Origin: JAPPHA01 sp965220985
GTDB taxonomy: Bacteria > Pseudomonadota > Alphaproteobacteria > Rhodobacterales > Rhodobacteraceae
DNA: 64,000 bases
Direction of reading: 5' to 3'
Assembly (NCBI GenBank): GCA_965220985.1
Contig: OZ244854.1
Span: 2,170,001-2,234,000 of the forward strand
Under the pieces are notes generated by a model. The model saw only the letters and a program-made list of their open reading frames with translations, was not told the origin of the DNA and ran no database searches. Of the stretch, positions 26,550 through 36,475 are shown piece after piece (position 1 is the first letter of the stretch; each line of letters begins with the position of its first letter). The position numbers were made by a program, and so were the translations under genes.

Positions 26550-27866
26550 ATGACCATGACCGGAAGTGAAAGCTGCGGGATTCTGCTTGGGCAGACTGTG
26601 CAACTGGTCGCCGACCCGTTTCAGGCACCGCCCGAGACAGCCATCGTCCATCACGCGAATGGTGGCGTCCTGCTGCGCGACGGTGTCATCGAGCGCGTGG
26701 GCGAGGCGGGACAGCTGTTGTCGGAATACCCCGAGGTCCCGGTGATGGACTACGGCAATGCATTGATTCTGCCGGGATTCGTCGATTGTCACGCTCATTA
26801 CCCCCAAACCGGAATCATCGCGTCCTGGGGCAGGCGGCTTGTCGACTGGTTGATGGACTACACGTTTCCCGAAGAAGCGCGATTTGGGAATCGAGCCTGC
26901 GCCGATGCCATCGCGGAGTTCTATCTCGATCTCTGCGTCGCCAACGGAACCACCACGGTCGCAACCTACTGCACCAGTCATCTCGAGAGCGTTGACGCTT
27001 TCTTCGAGGCAGCGGCGCGCCGAAACATGTGCGTGGCGGCCGGAAAGGTCCTCATGGACTGCAACGCGCCAGACGCAGTTCTGGACACTCCCGAAACCGG
27101 CTACGAGCAGTCCGCCGAACTGATCGCCCGGTGGCACGGCAAGGGTCGTGCTCTTTATGCGGTGACACCAAGATTCGCGCTGACCTCCACAGCGGAACAG
27201 CTTGCCGCAGCGGGGCGCCTTTGGCGCGAGCATCCCGACACGCTCCTGCAGACCCATCTCTCCGAACAGCCTGAGGAAATCCGGCTTGTTCTCGACATGC
27301 ACCCGGAAGCCCGCGACTATCTCGGGATCTACGAGCGGCACGGGCTGTCTGGCCGTGGCGCGATCATGGGACATGCCATTCATCTCGAAGAACGCGAGGT
27401 TACCGGGCTTGCTGAAACCGGGACCGGCGTTGCCCATTGTCCAACATCGAACACCTTCATTGGGTCGGGGTTGTGCGATGTCGAATCGCTCGTGGCGGCC
27501 GGCATCCCCGTCGGTCTAGGGACTGACGTGGGCGGCGGTTCCAGCTTTTCGATGCTTGCGACGATGCGGGCTGCCTATGAAATCGGGCAGTTGCGCGGCA
27601 ATGTCCTCCATCCTGCACAACTGCTGTGGCTTGCAACCGAGGGCTCGGCCGCCGTCATGCGCCTTGAAGGCCAGATCGGGCGGTTGGCGGCCGGTGCCGC
27701 CGCCGATATCTGCGTGCTCGATCCGGCTGCAACGCCGCTTCTCGAGGCGAGGTGCGAGCGCGCGGATTCGATCGCCGAAGTCCTGTTCGCGCTCATCATG
27801 CTCGGTGACGATCGTTCGGTCCGGCAAACCCTGATCGCGGGCCGACCGGTCAAGGCCGATGCTTGA
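26550..27866 (+). CDS. guaD: Guanine deaminase
   Basis: 438 residues, zinc amidohydrolase that converts guanine to xanthine and ammonia in purine catabolism. Metal and catalytic elements: FVDCHAHYPQT (first His pair), LQTHLSEQPEEI, GHAIHLEEREV and GLGTDVGGGSSFS (metal Asp). The HAHYPQ and GTDVGGG patterns are specific to guanine deaminases within the superfamily. The 274 bp that follow, up to the squalene/phytoene synthase gene, contain nothing recognisable. Confidence 0.95.
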   Translation: MTMTGSESCGILLGQTVQLVADPFQAPPETAIVHHANGGVLLRDGVIERVGEAGQLLSEYPEVPVMDYGNALILPGFVDCHAHYPQTGIIASWGRRLVDWLMDYTFPEEARFGNRACADAIAEFYLDLCVANGTTTVATYCTSHLESVDAFFEAAARRNMCVAAGKVLMDCNAPDAVLDTPETGYEQSAELIARWHGKGRALYAVTPRFALTSTAEQLAAAGRLWREHPDTLLQTHLSEQPEEIRLVLDMHPEARDYLGIYERHGLSGRGAIMGHAIHLEEREVTGLAETGTGVAHCPTSNTFIGSGLCDVESLVAAGIPVGLGTDVGGGSSFSMLATMRAAYEIGQLRGNVLHPAQLLWLATEGSAAVMRLEGQIGRLAAGAAADICVLDPAATPLLEARCERADSIAEVLFALIMLGDDRSVRQTLIAGRPVKADA

Positions 27867-28140
27867 GGGTCGTTCGCGTGCAGGGACGCATCGCAAAACT
27901 TCGTGCCGTCTCTTGGGAATGCCATGATCGGAGCCGGAACCGCGATGTCGGTTTTTCTTTTCGGCAGCTTTCCGGTTAGACTGTTGGTCGTGACCATGAA
28001 AGACACCTCGATTGCAGCACGCGTCAGCCGTGACATGCCCTTCGGGGACGTTGACCACGCCAGGCTCGTATCCGTTTATGCCGCTCGGCACGTCACGCGT
28101 CCGAAAGCGGCCGAGTTTGCAGCTGAGGTGAACGTGGATC

Positions 28141-29220
28141 ATGGAGATGGTTGATCCGGAGCTGCATCCGATCTCGGAGGGGTGCCACGCGCGCAACCAG
28201 GTTTGGCAAGCCGAAATGCTGCAACAGGTTTCGCGCTCGTTTGCACTGACGATCCCGATGCTGCCTGCACAACTCAAGGATGTCGTCGGGACGGCCTATC
28301 TTCTTTGCCGCATCGCGGACACGATCGAGGACGATCCCGAATTGTCGGACGAAAGCAAGAGCGTCTTTCTCGGGAAGTTCCCGGCCGTCGTCGAAGGTGC
28401 GACGTCGTCATCCGGATTCTCCGACCTCGTCGTTCCGCAACTTTCGAGTTCCACCCCCGATGCCGAACGGATCCTTGTTGCCAACATCCGCAAGGTCATG
28501 TCGATCAACGCGACTTTCTCGATCGAGCAAAGGCGCATTCTCGCCCGGTGTGTTCGCGTCATGTCGGCGGGCATGGCGGAGTTTCGTCACAAGACCAGCC
28601 TGTCTGGCCTTGAGGACGTCGGGCTCATGCAACGGTACTGCTATGTCGTTGCGGGATGCGTCGGGGAAATGCTCACGGATCTGTTCTGCGACCATTCGCC
28701 GTCCATCGCTTGTCGCCGCGACCGACTGATGACCCATGCCGTCACGTTCGGGCAGGCGTTGCAGATGACCAACATCCTTCAGGATGTGTGGGAAGATCGA
28801 GAGCGCGGCGAATGCTGGTTGCCGAGGGACGTCTTTGCCGACGCCGGCCTCGAGTTGCAGTCCATGACACCTGACATGCAACCCGATCCGCAGATCGGAC
28901 AGGCGATCGCTAGCCTCGTTGCGCATGCAGGCGATCGGCTCGGAAGGTCCCTCGAATACACGCTGACGATTCCGCCGAACGAGAAGGGAATTCGAAAATT
29001 CTGCCTCACGTCGGTCTTGATGTCGGTCCTGACCTTGCGGCGGATTCTCTCGCGCCTCGACTACACGAGCAGGGACGAGGTGAAGATCAGACGATCGACG
29101 GTCATGCTGGTCACGGCGTTTCTAAAGTGCTCTGCAGGCAATGACCGGATGCTCCGGTCGGTGTTCGCGCTGCTCGCGAAACCGTTGAGATCCAGGGAAT
29201 TGGCGCCTGTTTCCCTCTGA
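28141..29220 (+). CDS. Squalene/phytoene synthase family protein
   Basis: 359 residues. The trans-isoprenyl head-to-head synthase motifs are SRSFAL (31-36), the first Asp-rich motif DTIEDD (60-65), YCYVVAGCVGEMLTDLF (166-182) and the second Asp-rich motif DVWED (215-219). These bind the Mg-diphosphates of two farnesyl- or geranylgeranyl-diphosphates. The overall layout is closer to squalene synthase than to phytoene synthase. No shc, hpn or crt genes are adjacent, so the product is not certain. GAGGTG lies ten bases before the ATG. A hydrophobic membrane anchor is not obvious at the C-terminus. Confidence 0.88.
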   Translation: MEMVDPELHPISEGCHARNQVWQAEMLQQVSRSFALTIPMLPAQLKDVVGTAYLLCRIADTIEDDPELSDESKSVFLGKFPAVVEGATSSSGFSDLVVPQLSSSTPDAERILVANIRKVMSINATFSIEQRRILARCVRVMSAGMAEFRHKTSLSGLEDVGLMQRYCYVVAGCVGEMLTDLFCDHSPSIACRRDRLMTHAVTFGQALQMTNILQDVWEDRERGECWLPRDVFADAGLELQSMTPDMQPDPQIGQAIASLVAHAGDRLGRSLEYTLTIPPNEKGIRKFCLTSVLMSVLTLRRILSRLDYTSRDEVKIRRSTVMLVTAFLKCSAGNDRMLRSVFALLAKPLRSRELAPVSL

Positions 29221-29310
29221 ACCGGGAGCCGGCACAACCAGCGGCGAGGCCGACCGATCAGGGGCTCGATCGCGTTGGCCTGCTTCAGAAGTGCATCGCG
29301 TGAAGGGTCG

Positions 29311-29640
29311 TCAGTTCTTGTGGATGTCGAAGGGGTAGTCGCCATTCTCGCCCATGGGTCCGAAGAACCGCTGGACTTCGGGATGATCCACCGGATCGCC
29401 GCTCTTGTCCTTGACGAGATTCTGCTCCGATACATAGGCGATGTAGTACGATGTCTCGTTTTCCGCGAGCAGGTGGTAGAAGGGCTGTTCCCTCTTCGGG
29501 CGGACTTCCTCCGGGATCGACTCGAGCCATTCGTCGGTGCTTGAAAACGTCGGATCGACGTCGAAGATCACGCCGCGAAACGGAAATCTCCGATGGCGCA
29601 CGACCTGTCCGATCGTGAATTTGGCATTCGCCGTTTCCAT
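29311..29640 (-). CDS. hspQ: Heat shock protein HspQ
   Basis: 109 residues of the YccV/HspQ hemimethylated-DNA-binding fold. Diagnostic segments are FTIGQVVRHRRFPFRGVIFDVDP, split around residues 8-30, and QPFYHLLAENE followed by YIAYVSEQNL. In E. coli HspQ is a specificity enhancer of the Lon protease. It converges with the squalene/phytoene synthase gene and is divergent from the AEC transporter. Confidence 0.95.
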   Translation of the reverse strand: METANAKFTIGQVVRHRRFPFRGVIFDVDPTFSSTDEWLESIPEEVRPKREQPFYHLLAENETSYYIAYVSEQNLVKDKSGDPVDHPEVQRFFGPMGENGDYPFDIHKN

Positions 29641-29741
29641 GCTTCGATACGCCTTTTCAATCGGTGGTCAGCGTCGACCGCCTTCTATATGTGGACACAT
29701 CTTGCCACAGATGCAAGCGTAGAAGCAAAAGGCGCCGGTCG

Positions 29742-30629
29742 ATGAACATTGCCGCAACTGTCCTGCAGATCGTGACTCCGGTCTTTGTCCTGGCGGCCAT
29801 CGGCTTCGTGTGGGTGAAGGCAGGGTTCGAGTACCGAGTCGAGTTCGTCACGCGCCTCGCCATGACGTTGGCGATACCATGCTTGATCTTCGAGACCCTT
29901 GTTCAGACCGAAATCCAAGCATCTGATCTGATTGCGACCATCTGGGCCTGCTGCGTCGGCTACGCATTGCTGACCCTCGCTTTTTTCGCGTTGGTTCGGC
30001 TCGTGTCGCTCGACATCAGGGTCTATCTGCCGCCGCTGATTTTCGGCAACACGGGCAATCTCGGCTTGCCGCTCGCTTTCTTTGCATTCGGGCAGGAGGG
30101 GCTGGATTACGCGATCATCGTGTTCGCGTTCATGGCCGTCTATTCGTTCACCTTCGGGATCTGGGTCGTCGCGGGCGGCGGTTCCGTGCTGAAGCTCTTT
30201 CGCGAACCGCTGGTTCCGGCGACCCTGCTTGGCGCGGCGGTCATCGTCCTCGACTGGGAGGTGCCACGACTGGCTCTCAACACGCTCGAGCTGGTTGGAC
30301 AGATGGCAATTCCTCTCATGCTGATCACCCTGGGTGTCGCCCTTGCGCGCCTCAAGCTGTCCCATCTGCGGCTGGCGTTGTCGTTGTCGATCGTTCGGGT
30401 CGTCCTTTGCATTGCTGCTGCGGTCATCGCGGGGCGACTGTTCAACCTCGACCATGTCGCATTCGCGGTCCTCGTGCTGCAGATATCGACGCCGGTCGCC
30501 GTCACGGCATATTTCATCGCGGAAAAATATGGGATCCAGGCCGAAGAGGTTGCCGGTTTCGTCATCGTCTCGACGATTGTCTCGATACTCTCGATCCCCT
30601 TGACCCTGGCCTTTCTTGTCAGCCCGTGA
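29742..30629 (+). CDS. AEC family transporter (auxin efflux carrier type)
   Basis: 295 residues with about ten predicted membrane helices, in two five-helix halves. Typical features are VFVLAAIGFVWVKAG in the first helix, GNTGNLGLPLAFFAFG (the Asn/Pro-rich crossing motif) in the middle, and MAIPLMLITLGVAL in the second half. AEC proteins export or import small carboxylates; substrates include malate and auxin-like compounds elsewhere. The ATG at 29742 is chosen because the upstream codons are basic and not conserved. Confidence 0.9.
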   Translation: MNIAATVLQIVTPVFVLAAIGFVWVKAGFEYRVEFVTRLAMTLAIPCLIFETLVQTEIQASDLIATIWACCVGYALLTLAFFALVRLVSLDIRVYLPPLIFGNTGNLGLPLAFFAFGQEGLDYAIIVFAFMAVYSFTFGIWVVAGGGSVLKLFREPLVPATLLGAAVIVLDWEVPRLALNTLELVGQMAIPLMLITLGVALARLKLSHLRLALSLSIVRVVLCIAAAVIAGRLFNLDHVAFAVLVLQISTPVAVTAYFIAEKYGIQAEEVAGFVIVSTIVSILSIPLTLAFLVSP

Positions 30630-31114
30630 CCTTGGGTGCCATTCGCGTTCGCGCGAGCGCTGGCATCTGGGATGCGACTGACCAGGGCCCGAGGCACTCG
30701 ACATGGGTGCCGTCAAGGCGTGGTCGGTTGCGAAATTCGGCTTCGATGACCCTCGTCCAGTGACCGCAAAAGACCCGGCAAGCCATCCGGATCGGCCGCA
30801 ACATGTGGATGATTGGGGCCGAATGATGGCTACAACGGGTGTTGCAATCATCGGCAAGATGGGCCACTAAAGCAAAAAAAAACAGTGAATTCAGTTGTGG
30901 GTTCAGGTTCGGGCTTTTCATCTCATGTTGCTGCGCAACAACCCGGTGTTCGCGAGTTCGCGCGAGGACGTCGCGGGCATCGCATTCCCTTGGCAGGACG
31001 ACCGGTCTCTCTCGGGGTCGGCACGGACGGTTGTCGCGCGCGCCTGCGGCACCGGGCACGGTGGCGTTTCGCCGGGTCGGTGCGCCGAGATGAGCTACAG
31101 GTGAGGATCGCGTC
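30630..31114. other. Intergenic region of 485 bp, nothing certain
   Basis: Overlapping frames exist on both strands. A minus-strand frame ending at 30619 encodes MACRVFCGHWTRVIEAEFRN and following residues; it has an even composition but no recognised family and overlaps the AEC gene end. A run of nine A follows at about 30876. No RNA gene was recognised. Confidence 0.3.
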
Positions 31115-31789
31115 GTGAGAATTCTGAAATCTTCGGCCCGTCGAGGCCGATCTGGCGGCTTGTCGTCAACACGCGGCTGCCGAGCATTTGCAAAACGGGG
31201 CATCGGCCGAGGAGTGGGTCCGACCGTTGTCGGGGCTCTGGCCGTCCTGCTGCTTGGCGCCTGTTCGGGCACTGGCCCCCGCGAATACGACAATGCCTGT
31301 CACATTCATTACGACAATCCGTCTTGGGTGGCCGATCTGTCCGCAACCGAGCGGAGGTGGGGTGTGCCGCAAGAGGTCATCCTCGCGGTCATGCATCAGG
31401 AGTCGCGGTTCGATTCGGATGCGAAACCGCCGCGCAGACGCGTGCTCTTCGGAATGGTTCCAACGTGGAATCGACAGTCGTCGGCCTACGGCTATGCCCA
31501 GGTGCTCGACGGAACCTGGGACTGGTACCGTTCGGAAACGGGACGCTGGTTTGCGAGCAGGAGCGACTTCGGCGACTCGGCGGATTTCATGGGCTGGTAC
31601 ATGAACAAGACCACCGAAAAGACCGGTGTCAGAAAGACCGATGCCTACAACCAGTACCTGGCCTATCACCAGGGTCACCAAGGCTACATCGAGGGCCGTC
31701 ACCGAAACATCGGCTGGCTGGATGATGTCGCGAGATCGGTCGATGAACGCTCGAAGCGCTACGGGCGACAGCTGAGTCAGTGCGCCTGA
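31115..31789 (+). CDS. Lipoprotein with lytic transglycosylase (SLT) domain
   Basis: 224 residues. A GTG start is preceded by AGGTGAGGA at 7 bp spacing. After a long basic N-terminus, VVGALAVLLLGAC forms a lipoprotein signal with the lipidated cysteine at residue 50. The SLT-like part begins at WGVPQEVILAVMHQESRFDS, where E96 is the predicted catalytic acid, and continues with YGYAQVLDGTWDWY and YLAYHQGHQGY. It probably cleaves peptidoglycan at the outer membrane. The signal sequence is unusually far from the start; a shorter start codon was not found. Confidence 0.88.
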   Translation: MRILKSSARRGRSGGLSSTRGCRAFAKRGIGRGVGPTVVGALAVLLLGACSGTGPREYDNACHIHYDNPSWVADLSATERRWGVPQEVILAVMHQESRFDSDAKPPRRRVLFGMVPTWNRQSSAYGYAQVLDGTWDWYRSETGRWFASRSDFGDSADFMGWYMNKTTEKTGVRKTDAYNQYLAYHQGHQGYIEGRHRNIGWLDDVARSVDERSKRYGRQLSQCA

Positions 31790-31981
31790 ACGAGGCGCCT
31801 GCGAAAATCACTTGATTCAGCCTCGCGAGGTGTCTCGCCGCCTCGATTGTTGAAGCAGCGGCCAGGTGCCGGCTGAGTGCACGACTCACGAGGTTTCGAT
31901 TACGAACAGGGGTCAGGGATGGTTTCCGTTGGGCGCTGACGCCGACACCGACGCTCGGAAACCACCGCGCGAATCAAATCG

Positions 31982-33718
31982 CTACCCGATAGGTTTCGCA
32001 CTGTTGGCCGCTTCAACGATCGCATCCAGTTTCTCCGAAACTTCGACGTCGATCTCGTCGGGCGGCACGCAATTGACCAGTTGGTGGAAACTCCCCTTGC
32101 TCATGATGTTCGGAAGGCCGAGCCTCGCAAAGTAGGCCTTGAACAGCGGGGTCAGGAAATCGTCGCTGGCCTTGATGTCTGGGCTCCAGGGCGAACCTTT
32201 CCCGAGGACTTCGAGGGCACCGCTGACCTCCAAAATCGCTTCGCGCATTGCTGCCACGCGCGTTTCGATTTCTGATGGCGCGAAGAGCGGCATCGGATCA
32301 CTGTCGATCGCAGTGGCGCGGGCATATGCTTCCAGAGTGGCCTCGGAGCAAAAATAGTTCTCGATCTCCCGCCGCTGCCACTGCAGCAGTGGCAAATGCG
32401 GATCCCCTTGCACCTTCTTGTCGATGCGATCAAAGATTGCGACGCCCGTCAGATCGGGTTGGGCTTCTCTCAGCCCATGGAAATGGCGCCTGGCCTGGTG
32501 CGTGTTGTTGCCGACATAGCAGACGAATGGTCGTTCCAAGGCCTGAACGGCGTCGTTCCTGCCTAGACGCCGAGCGAATGCGTGAAGAATCGCAAGATCG
32601 TTGGAACCTTCGAGGTAAAGGACCCATCCGGTCTGTTCGGCTTGATAATATTGTTCAAATCCAATCTCGGCCAAGGCCTTGAGAACTTCGTTGTCTTGAC
32701 CGCCGATGCGGTGCGGCCTGCCAACGAAAGCGATCACCAGATCCCTGCCGGCGGCCTCGTTCAAAAGCACTTCAGAATGGCTTGCCGCAACAATCTGGTT
32801 GCCGTTCTCGAATGCCACCTCGGAAATCAGCCGGTAGGTCTGTCGCTGCCTGAGAATCTCCAGATGGGCGTCGGGTTCGTCGAGCAGAACGACAGCTCCG
32901 GGATTGGCGTACATGTAGGCGACGATCAGGAGAGTCTGTTGCAATCCTCGGCCACTGGACGAGAGATCCAGTGCGTGGCCGCGCTCCCGATACCCCATGG
33001 TGATTTCGCCGCGCTCTTCGACATAACGAGGCTCTTCGAGTTCGACCGCGAAGAGCTCCTTGATGCGTTCGTTGAGCGACCTCCAACGCTCGGGACTTTT
33101 CTCGAGCACACGAAAGCACAGATTGCGAAGGACCTCTGCAGTCCGCCCTTCACCGATCCTGACACTCACTGCACCTTGGTCAAGACGGGTTTCCGTGGAT
33201 GCCAGGCCAGACATGGGAGGAAGAAAGGCAATTCTAACCTGTCCGGCCTCGTGCGGGACCAACATCCGCTTTGGTTGTCGGCCTTTTTCCAAGCGCAGCG
33301 GGCGGCAATAGATTGATTCCGAATTCGCGAAGTCGAACTCAAGGCCGCAAGTCCATGCCTTTCCTGCGTCAATCCCCTCCACGACGATGTCGATCCGGAC
33401 ATTGTCGGTCCGTCGAGAGCCGTCAACCGAACGAACATCGCGCACGCGAAGGTCGTGCCAAAGCAGCGACGCCGCTGGATGTGGAATGGCTGTCAGGTCG
33501 CGACGGTTGATCGTCACCCCGGAACGGATTCTTGATGCAGTCGTGCCGGATCGTTTCTCGTTCCATCGCTTGACGCCGATATCCCACAAGGCCAGCGCCT
33601 GCATCGCCGAGGTCTTGCCCGAGTCGTTTGGTCCCGTCAGGACCACAGGATTGCCAAGCTCGACGTCAATTTCGTCAAAGCGCTTGAAATTTCGTGCAAC
33701 GAGTCTGGTCAGCATCAT
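31982..33718 (-). CDS. AAA (ABC-type) ATPase with C-terminal TOPRIM-like domain, OLD/PARIS-like
   Basis: 578 residues. The ATPase half has Walker A GPNDSGKT (29-36), the ABC-type signature LSSSGRGLQQ (252-261), Walker B VVLLDE (276-281) and a switch histidine in SHSE (313-316). The second half looks like a TOPRIM domain: the Glu of VLYLEGSND (E370), an Asp motif IFDRID (428-433), and EIENYF (451-456), a feature of DUF4435-type domains. Such proteins include OLD nucleases, GajA of Gabija and the AriA/AriB pair of PARIS. No helicase or second subunit flanks it, so it may act alone. It is divergent from the ThDP enzyme gene. Confidence 0.82.
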   Translation of the reverse strand: MMLTRLVARNFKRFDEIDVELGNPVVLTGPNDSGKTSAMQALALWDIGVKRWNEKRSGTTASRIRSGVTINRRDLTAIPHPAASLLWHDLRVRDVRSVDGSRRTDNVRIDIVVEGIDAGKAWTCGLEFDFANSESIYCRPLRLEKGRQPKRMLVPHEAGQVRIAFLPPMSGLASTETRLDQGAVSVRIGEGRTAEVLRNLCFRVLEKSPERWRSLNERIKELFAVELEEPRYVEERGEITMGYRERGHALDLSSSGRGLQQTLLIVAYMYANPGAVVLLDEPDAHLEILRQRQTYRLISEVAFENGNQIVAASHSEVLLNEAAGRDLVIAFVGRPHRIGGQDNEVLKALAEIGFEQYYQAEQTGWVLYLEGSNDLAILHAFARRLGRNDAVQALERPFVCYVGNNTHQARRHFHGLREAQPDLTGVAIFDRIDKKVQGDPHLPLLQWQRREIENYFCSEATLEAYARATAIDSDPMPLFAPSEIETRVAAMREAILEVSGALEVLGKGSPWSPDIKASDDFLTPLFKAYFARLGLPNIMSKGSFHQLVNCVPPDEIDVEVSEKLDAIVEAANSAKPIG

Positions 33719-33943
33719 GATTCTCGCGAACAGTCAAATGGCGGTGTACCGTTCGGACTCGAGCAGGTACACACGCGCTTGACCTGTCGTGGGCAAAATC
33801 AAAGACTGTTGCTTTTGACGGTCAAACGGGCGCAAGAACATGAATCGTCGCCGAACCGAGAAGAACGGCATGAATCTGGCGCGTTTTGGAAGCCGGCCGA
33901 ACGAGCGCCGCTCGTCCGGGTGTGCGGTCAGGAGGACGTGAAC

Positions 33944-35611
33944 TTGAGCCAGACCGTCGCAAGTCTGATGGCCGATTCACTCATCGCGAATGGAGTGGAT
34001 ACCCTCTACTGCGTTCCGGGCGTGCAAAACGACGCATTCTTTGACGAGCTGTATCGTTGCCGGAATTCCATCAGAACGGTTCAGGCGCGGCACGAGCAGG
34101 GTGCCGCATACATGGCGCTCGGCGCCGCGCTCGCCACTGGAAAACCTCAAGCCTTCTGCGTCGTCCCCGGGGTCGGCTTCCTCAACAGCGCCGCGGCCCT
34201 GTGCACCGCCAACTCGCTCAACGCGCCGGTCTTTGGAATCGTGGGCGACAATGCGACGACCTTGGCCGGCAGGCGGCTTGGTCAACTTCACGAGCTCAAC
34301 GGGCAAATCGAAATCGCGAGGTCTCTCTCGAAACATGCAGCTCGGATCGACGATCCGCATTCTGCGCCGAGAACTCTGCAAACGGCATGGAGCGCGCTGC
34401 GCTCGTTTCGACCCGGGCCGGTCATTGCCGAGGTTCCCTTCGACCAGTGGCTGAAACCGGCGAGCTACCAGGCGGAGGAACTGAAAGGAGAGACCCTCGT
34501 ACCACCGCCGGTAGGTGACGAGGTTTTGACGGAAATCGCCGCAGCGATCTCCGTCGCGCAGCGTCCGCTCATCGTCGCGGGCGGTGGCGCACAGGACTTC
34601 AGTCGAGAAATCCGGTTTCTTGCATCCCGGATCGACGCAGGGGTCACGGCCTTTCGCACTGGCCATGGCGTCATGCCGCATGTCGAGGCGCTCTGTCTGG
34701 AAAACCCCGTCGCTTACGCCGTCTGGCCCGAATGCGATCTGGTTCTGGGACTCGGAACCCGACTGGTCCAGCAGCGATACATGTGGGGTCTGGATGACGA
34801 AATCCAGGTCATCCATGTCGACATCGACGAGGACGCACTTTCAGGGTCGAGAGCATCCGATCTTGCGGTGCATGCGGATCTCGGTGAACTGCTCCCGCGA
34901 CTCTTGGAGACCTTGCCGCCGCAACCGGACCGGACACCTTGGCGGGACCGGATGGCGGAGGCCAGGGAATCGGTCATGACAGAAGTCGCCAATGAACTGG
35001 CCCCCCAGCTCGGCTGGCTCAGAGCCATTCGCAGGGCGATGCCGAGCGAGGCGGTCATTGTCGACGAGTTGACCCAGCTTGGCTACGTGGCGAGATTCGC
35101 GTTCCCGAAGCATGGCCCACGAACGTTTCTGAGCACGGGGTACCAGGGGACCCTCGGCTGGGGCATCGCCACGGCCATCGGCGCGGCCGATGCCAGGCGC
35201 GGCGTTCCGGTCGTCGCGTTGACCGGCGATGGTGGTGCGCTGTTCACCATTGGAGAATTGGCAACGGCTGCCCATCACGACATTCCGATCAACATCGTCG
35301 TCATCAACGACAACGCTTATGGAAACGTGCGGACGATGCAACGGGAGGTCTACGGCGGGCGTTTGATCGCCTCCGATCTGACCAACCCGGATTTCGTCGA
35401 CCTGGCTCGGAGCTTCGGGTTTTGGGCGTTCCGCGCCCGCACGCCCGACGAGCTCCGGCAAACCCTCTCGAGTGCAATCGTCAAGGGAGGCCGAAACCTG
35501 GTCGAGGTTCAGGTCGACGAGTTCCCGTCGCCTTGGAAACGCATCGCTCCGGGGCTGGCTCGGGGCGAGTCGCCTGTCGAGTGGCCTCGGCCCACGCCAC
35601 CGCCCAAGTGA
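33944..35611 (+). CDS. Thiamine-diphosphate-dependent enzyme of the acetolactate synthase superfamily
   Basis: About 555 residues with the three usual domains. The ThDP-activating Glu is in QARHEQGAAYMA (N-terminal domain), the central domain resembles a transhydrogenase fold (PLIVAGGGAQDF), and the C-terminal domain binds diphosphate through LTGDGGALFTIGEL and NDNAYGNV. TTG 33944 is chosen because AGGAGG lies eight bases upstream and the product then starts like homologues; in-frame codons reach back to 33779. Members decarboxylate 2-oxo acids or synthesise acetolactate. The specific substrate cannot be told from the sequence, and no small regulatory subunit is adjacent. Confidence 0.88.
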   Translation: MSQTVASLMADSLIANGVDTLYCVPGVQNDAFFDELYRCRNSIRTVQARHEQGAAYMALGAALATGKPQAFCVVPGVGFLNSAAALCTANSLNAPVFGIVGDNATTLAGRRLGQLHELNGQIEIARSLSKHAARIDDPHSAPRTLQTAWSALRSFRPGPVIAEVPFDQWLKPASYQAEELKGETLVPPPVGDEVLTEIAAAISVAQRPLIVAGGGAQDFSREIRFLASRIDAGVTAFRTGHGVMPHVEALCLENPVAYAVWPECDLVLGLGTRLVQQRYMWGLDDEIQVIHVDIDEDALSGSRASDLAVHADLGELLPRLLETLPPQPDRTPWRDRMAEARESVMTEVANELAPQLGWLRAIRRAMPSEAVIVDELTQLGYVARFAFPKHGPRTFLSTGYQGTLGWGIATAIGAADARRGVPVVALTGDGGALFTIGELATAAHHDIPINIVVINDNAYGNVRTMQREVYGGRLIASDLTNPDFVDLARSFGFWAFRARTPDELRQTLSSAIVKGGRNLVEVQVDEFPSPWKRIAPGLARGESPVEWPRPTPPPK

Positions 35612-35777
35612 GACGTCGAAGCGGACCGTGGCGCGACCGGTTTCATCAACCGGCAATTGCAGGTTGGGAACATTCATTCTGCAGGGCGGGGGAAACCGAT
35701 ACCCGGCGCCACGAATGGCGGCGGTCGGTATCGGCGTTCGCGATCGATCAAGAACTGGCTCGCGCCCGTTACGACGT

Positions 35778-36407
35778 TCAGTTCCGGCCGTCCCGTCGAT
35801 CGAGTTCGAACTGAACGTTGAACAGCCGGGCGGGCGACCGAACGCCCGTCTCGAGATTCGAGAGAAACACCCGAGTTCGTCGGCCGTATGCGTCGGTCAC
35901 GATCCAGCCGTGGAGTTGCAGCGGGTCATTGACGAACTGGAGCTCCAGCGTGCCCAGACCGGGGTTTTCGCGGTCGTGGACGGCAATCGTGGTCCGTCCT
36001 CCGGCGCTGACGAGAGGGAAATCCTGGAGCTCGGCCGCGATGTCGATGTCGTGCGAAAGGAACAGGCCAAGGGGCGACGAACGCAAGGGGTATTGCCTTG
36101 ACAGCCTGGATCTTGCCTCGATGATCGCGATCTGACTGCCGCCGGCAATGACGAGATCGTCCTCGGGAGGGTCGTATTCGAGCCGCATTCGACCGGGGCG
36201 ATGAACGCGCAGCGTGCCCTCGCGCCGCGTTCCGTCGGGGTTGATCTGCAAAATGTCGGATCGGAGGTGCACGAGCCCTTCGAGATAGCCCGCGATGTCA
36301 TCGCGCGTCGGAACGTCGGCCTCAGCCGGCGATGACAGGATTCCGACGAGACCGAGACAGACGCAGATGCAAATGCCAAAGCGGCGAAGGCCAGATCGAC
36401 TGCTCAT
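35778..36407 (-). CDS. lolA: Outer-membrane lipoprotein carrier LolA
   Basis: About 209 residues with a signal peptide (RRFGICICVCLGLVGILSSP, cleavage near AEA). The mature part follows LolA: REGTLRVHRPGRMRLEYDPPEDD, a periplasmic beta-sheet wrap that carries lipoproteins from LolCDE to the outer membrane. ATG 36407 is chosen since the upstream frame reaches into ftsK. It lies 68 bp after ftsK, the order dapC-like, ftsK, lolA being common in alphaproteobacteria. Confidence 0.88.
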   Translation of the reverse strand: MSSRSGLRRFGICICVCLGLVGILSSPAEADVPTRDDIAGYLEGLVHLRSDILQINPDGTRREGTLRVHRPGRMRLEYDPPEDDLVIAGGSQIAIIEARSRLSRQYPLRSSPLGLFLSHDIDIAAELQDFPLVSAGGRTTIAVHDRENPGLGTLELQFVNDPLQLHGWIVTDAYGRRTRVFLSNLETGVRSPARLFNVQFELDRRDGRN

Positions 36408-36475
36408 CGCGCGGAAATAGAGCCAAGCGCCATGCGGGGGCAAGCGCCCGTGCATCACGAAGCGGGGCGGGTCGA

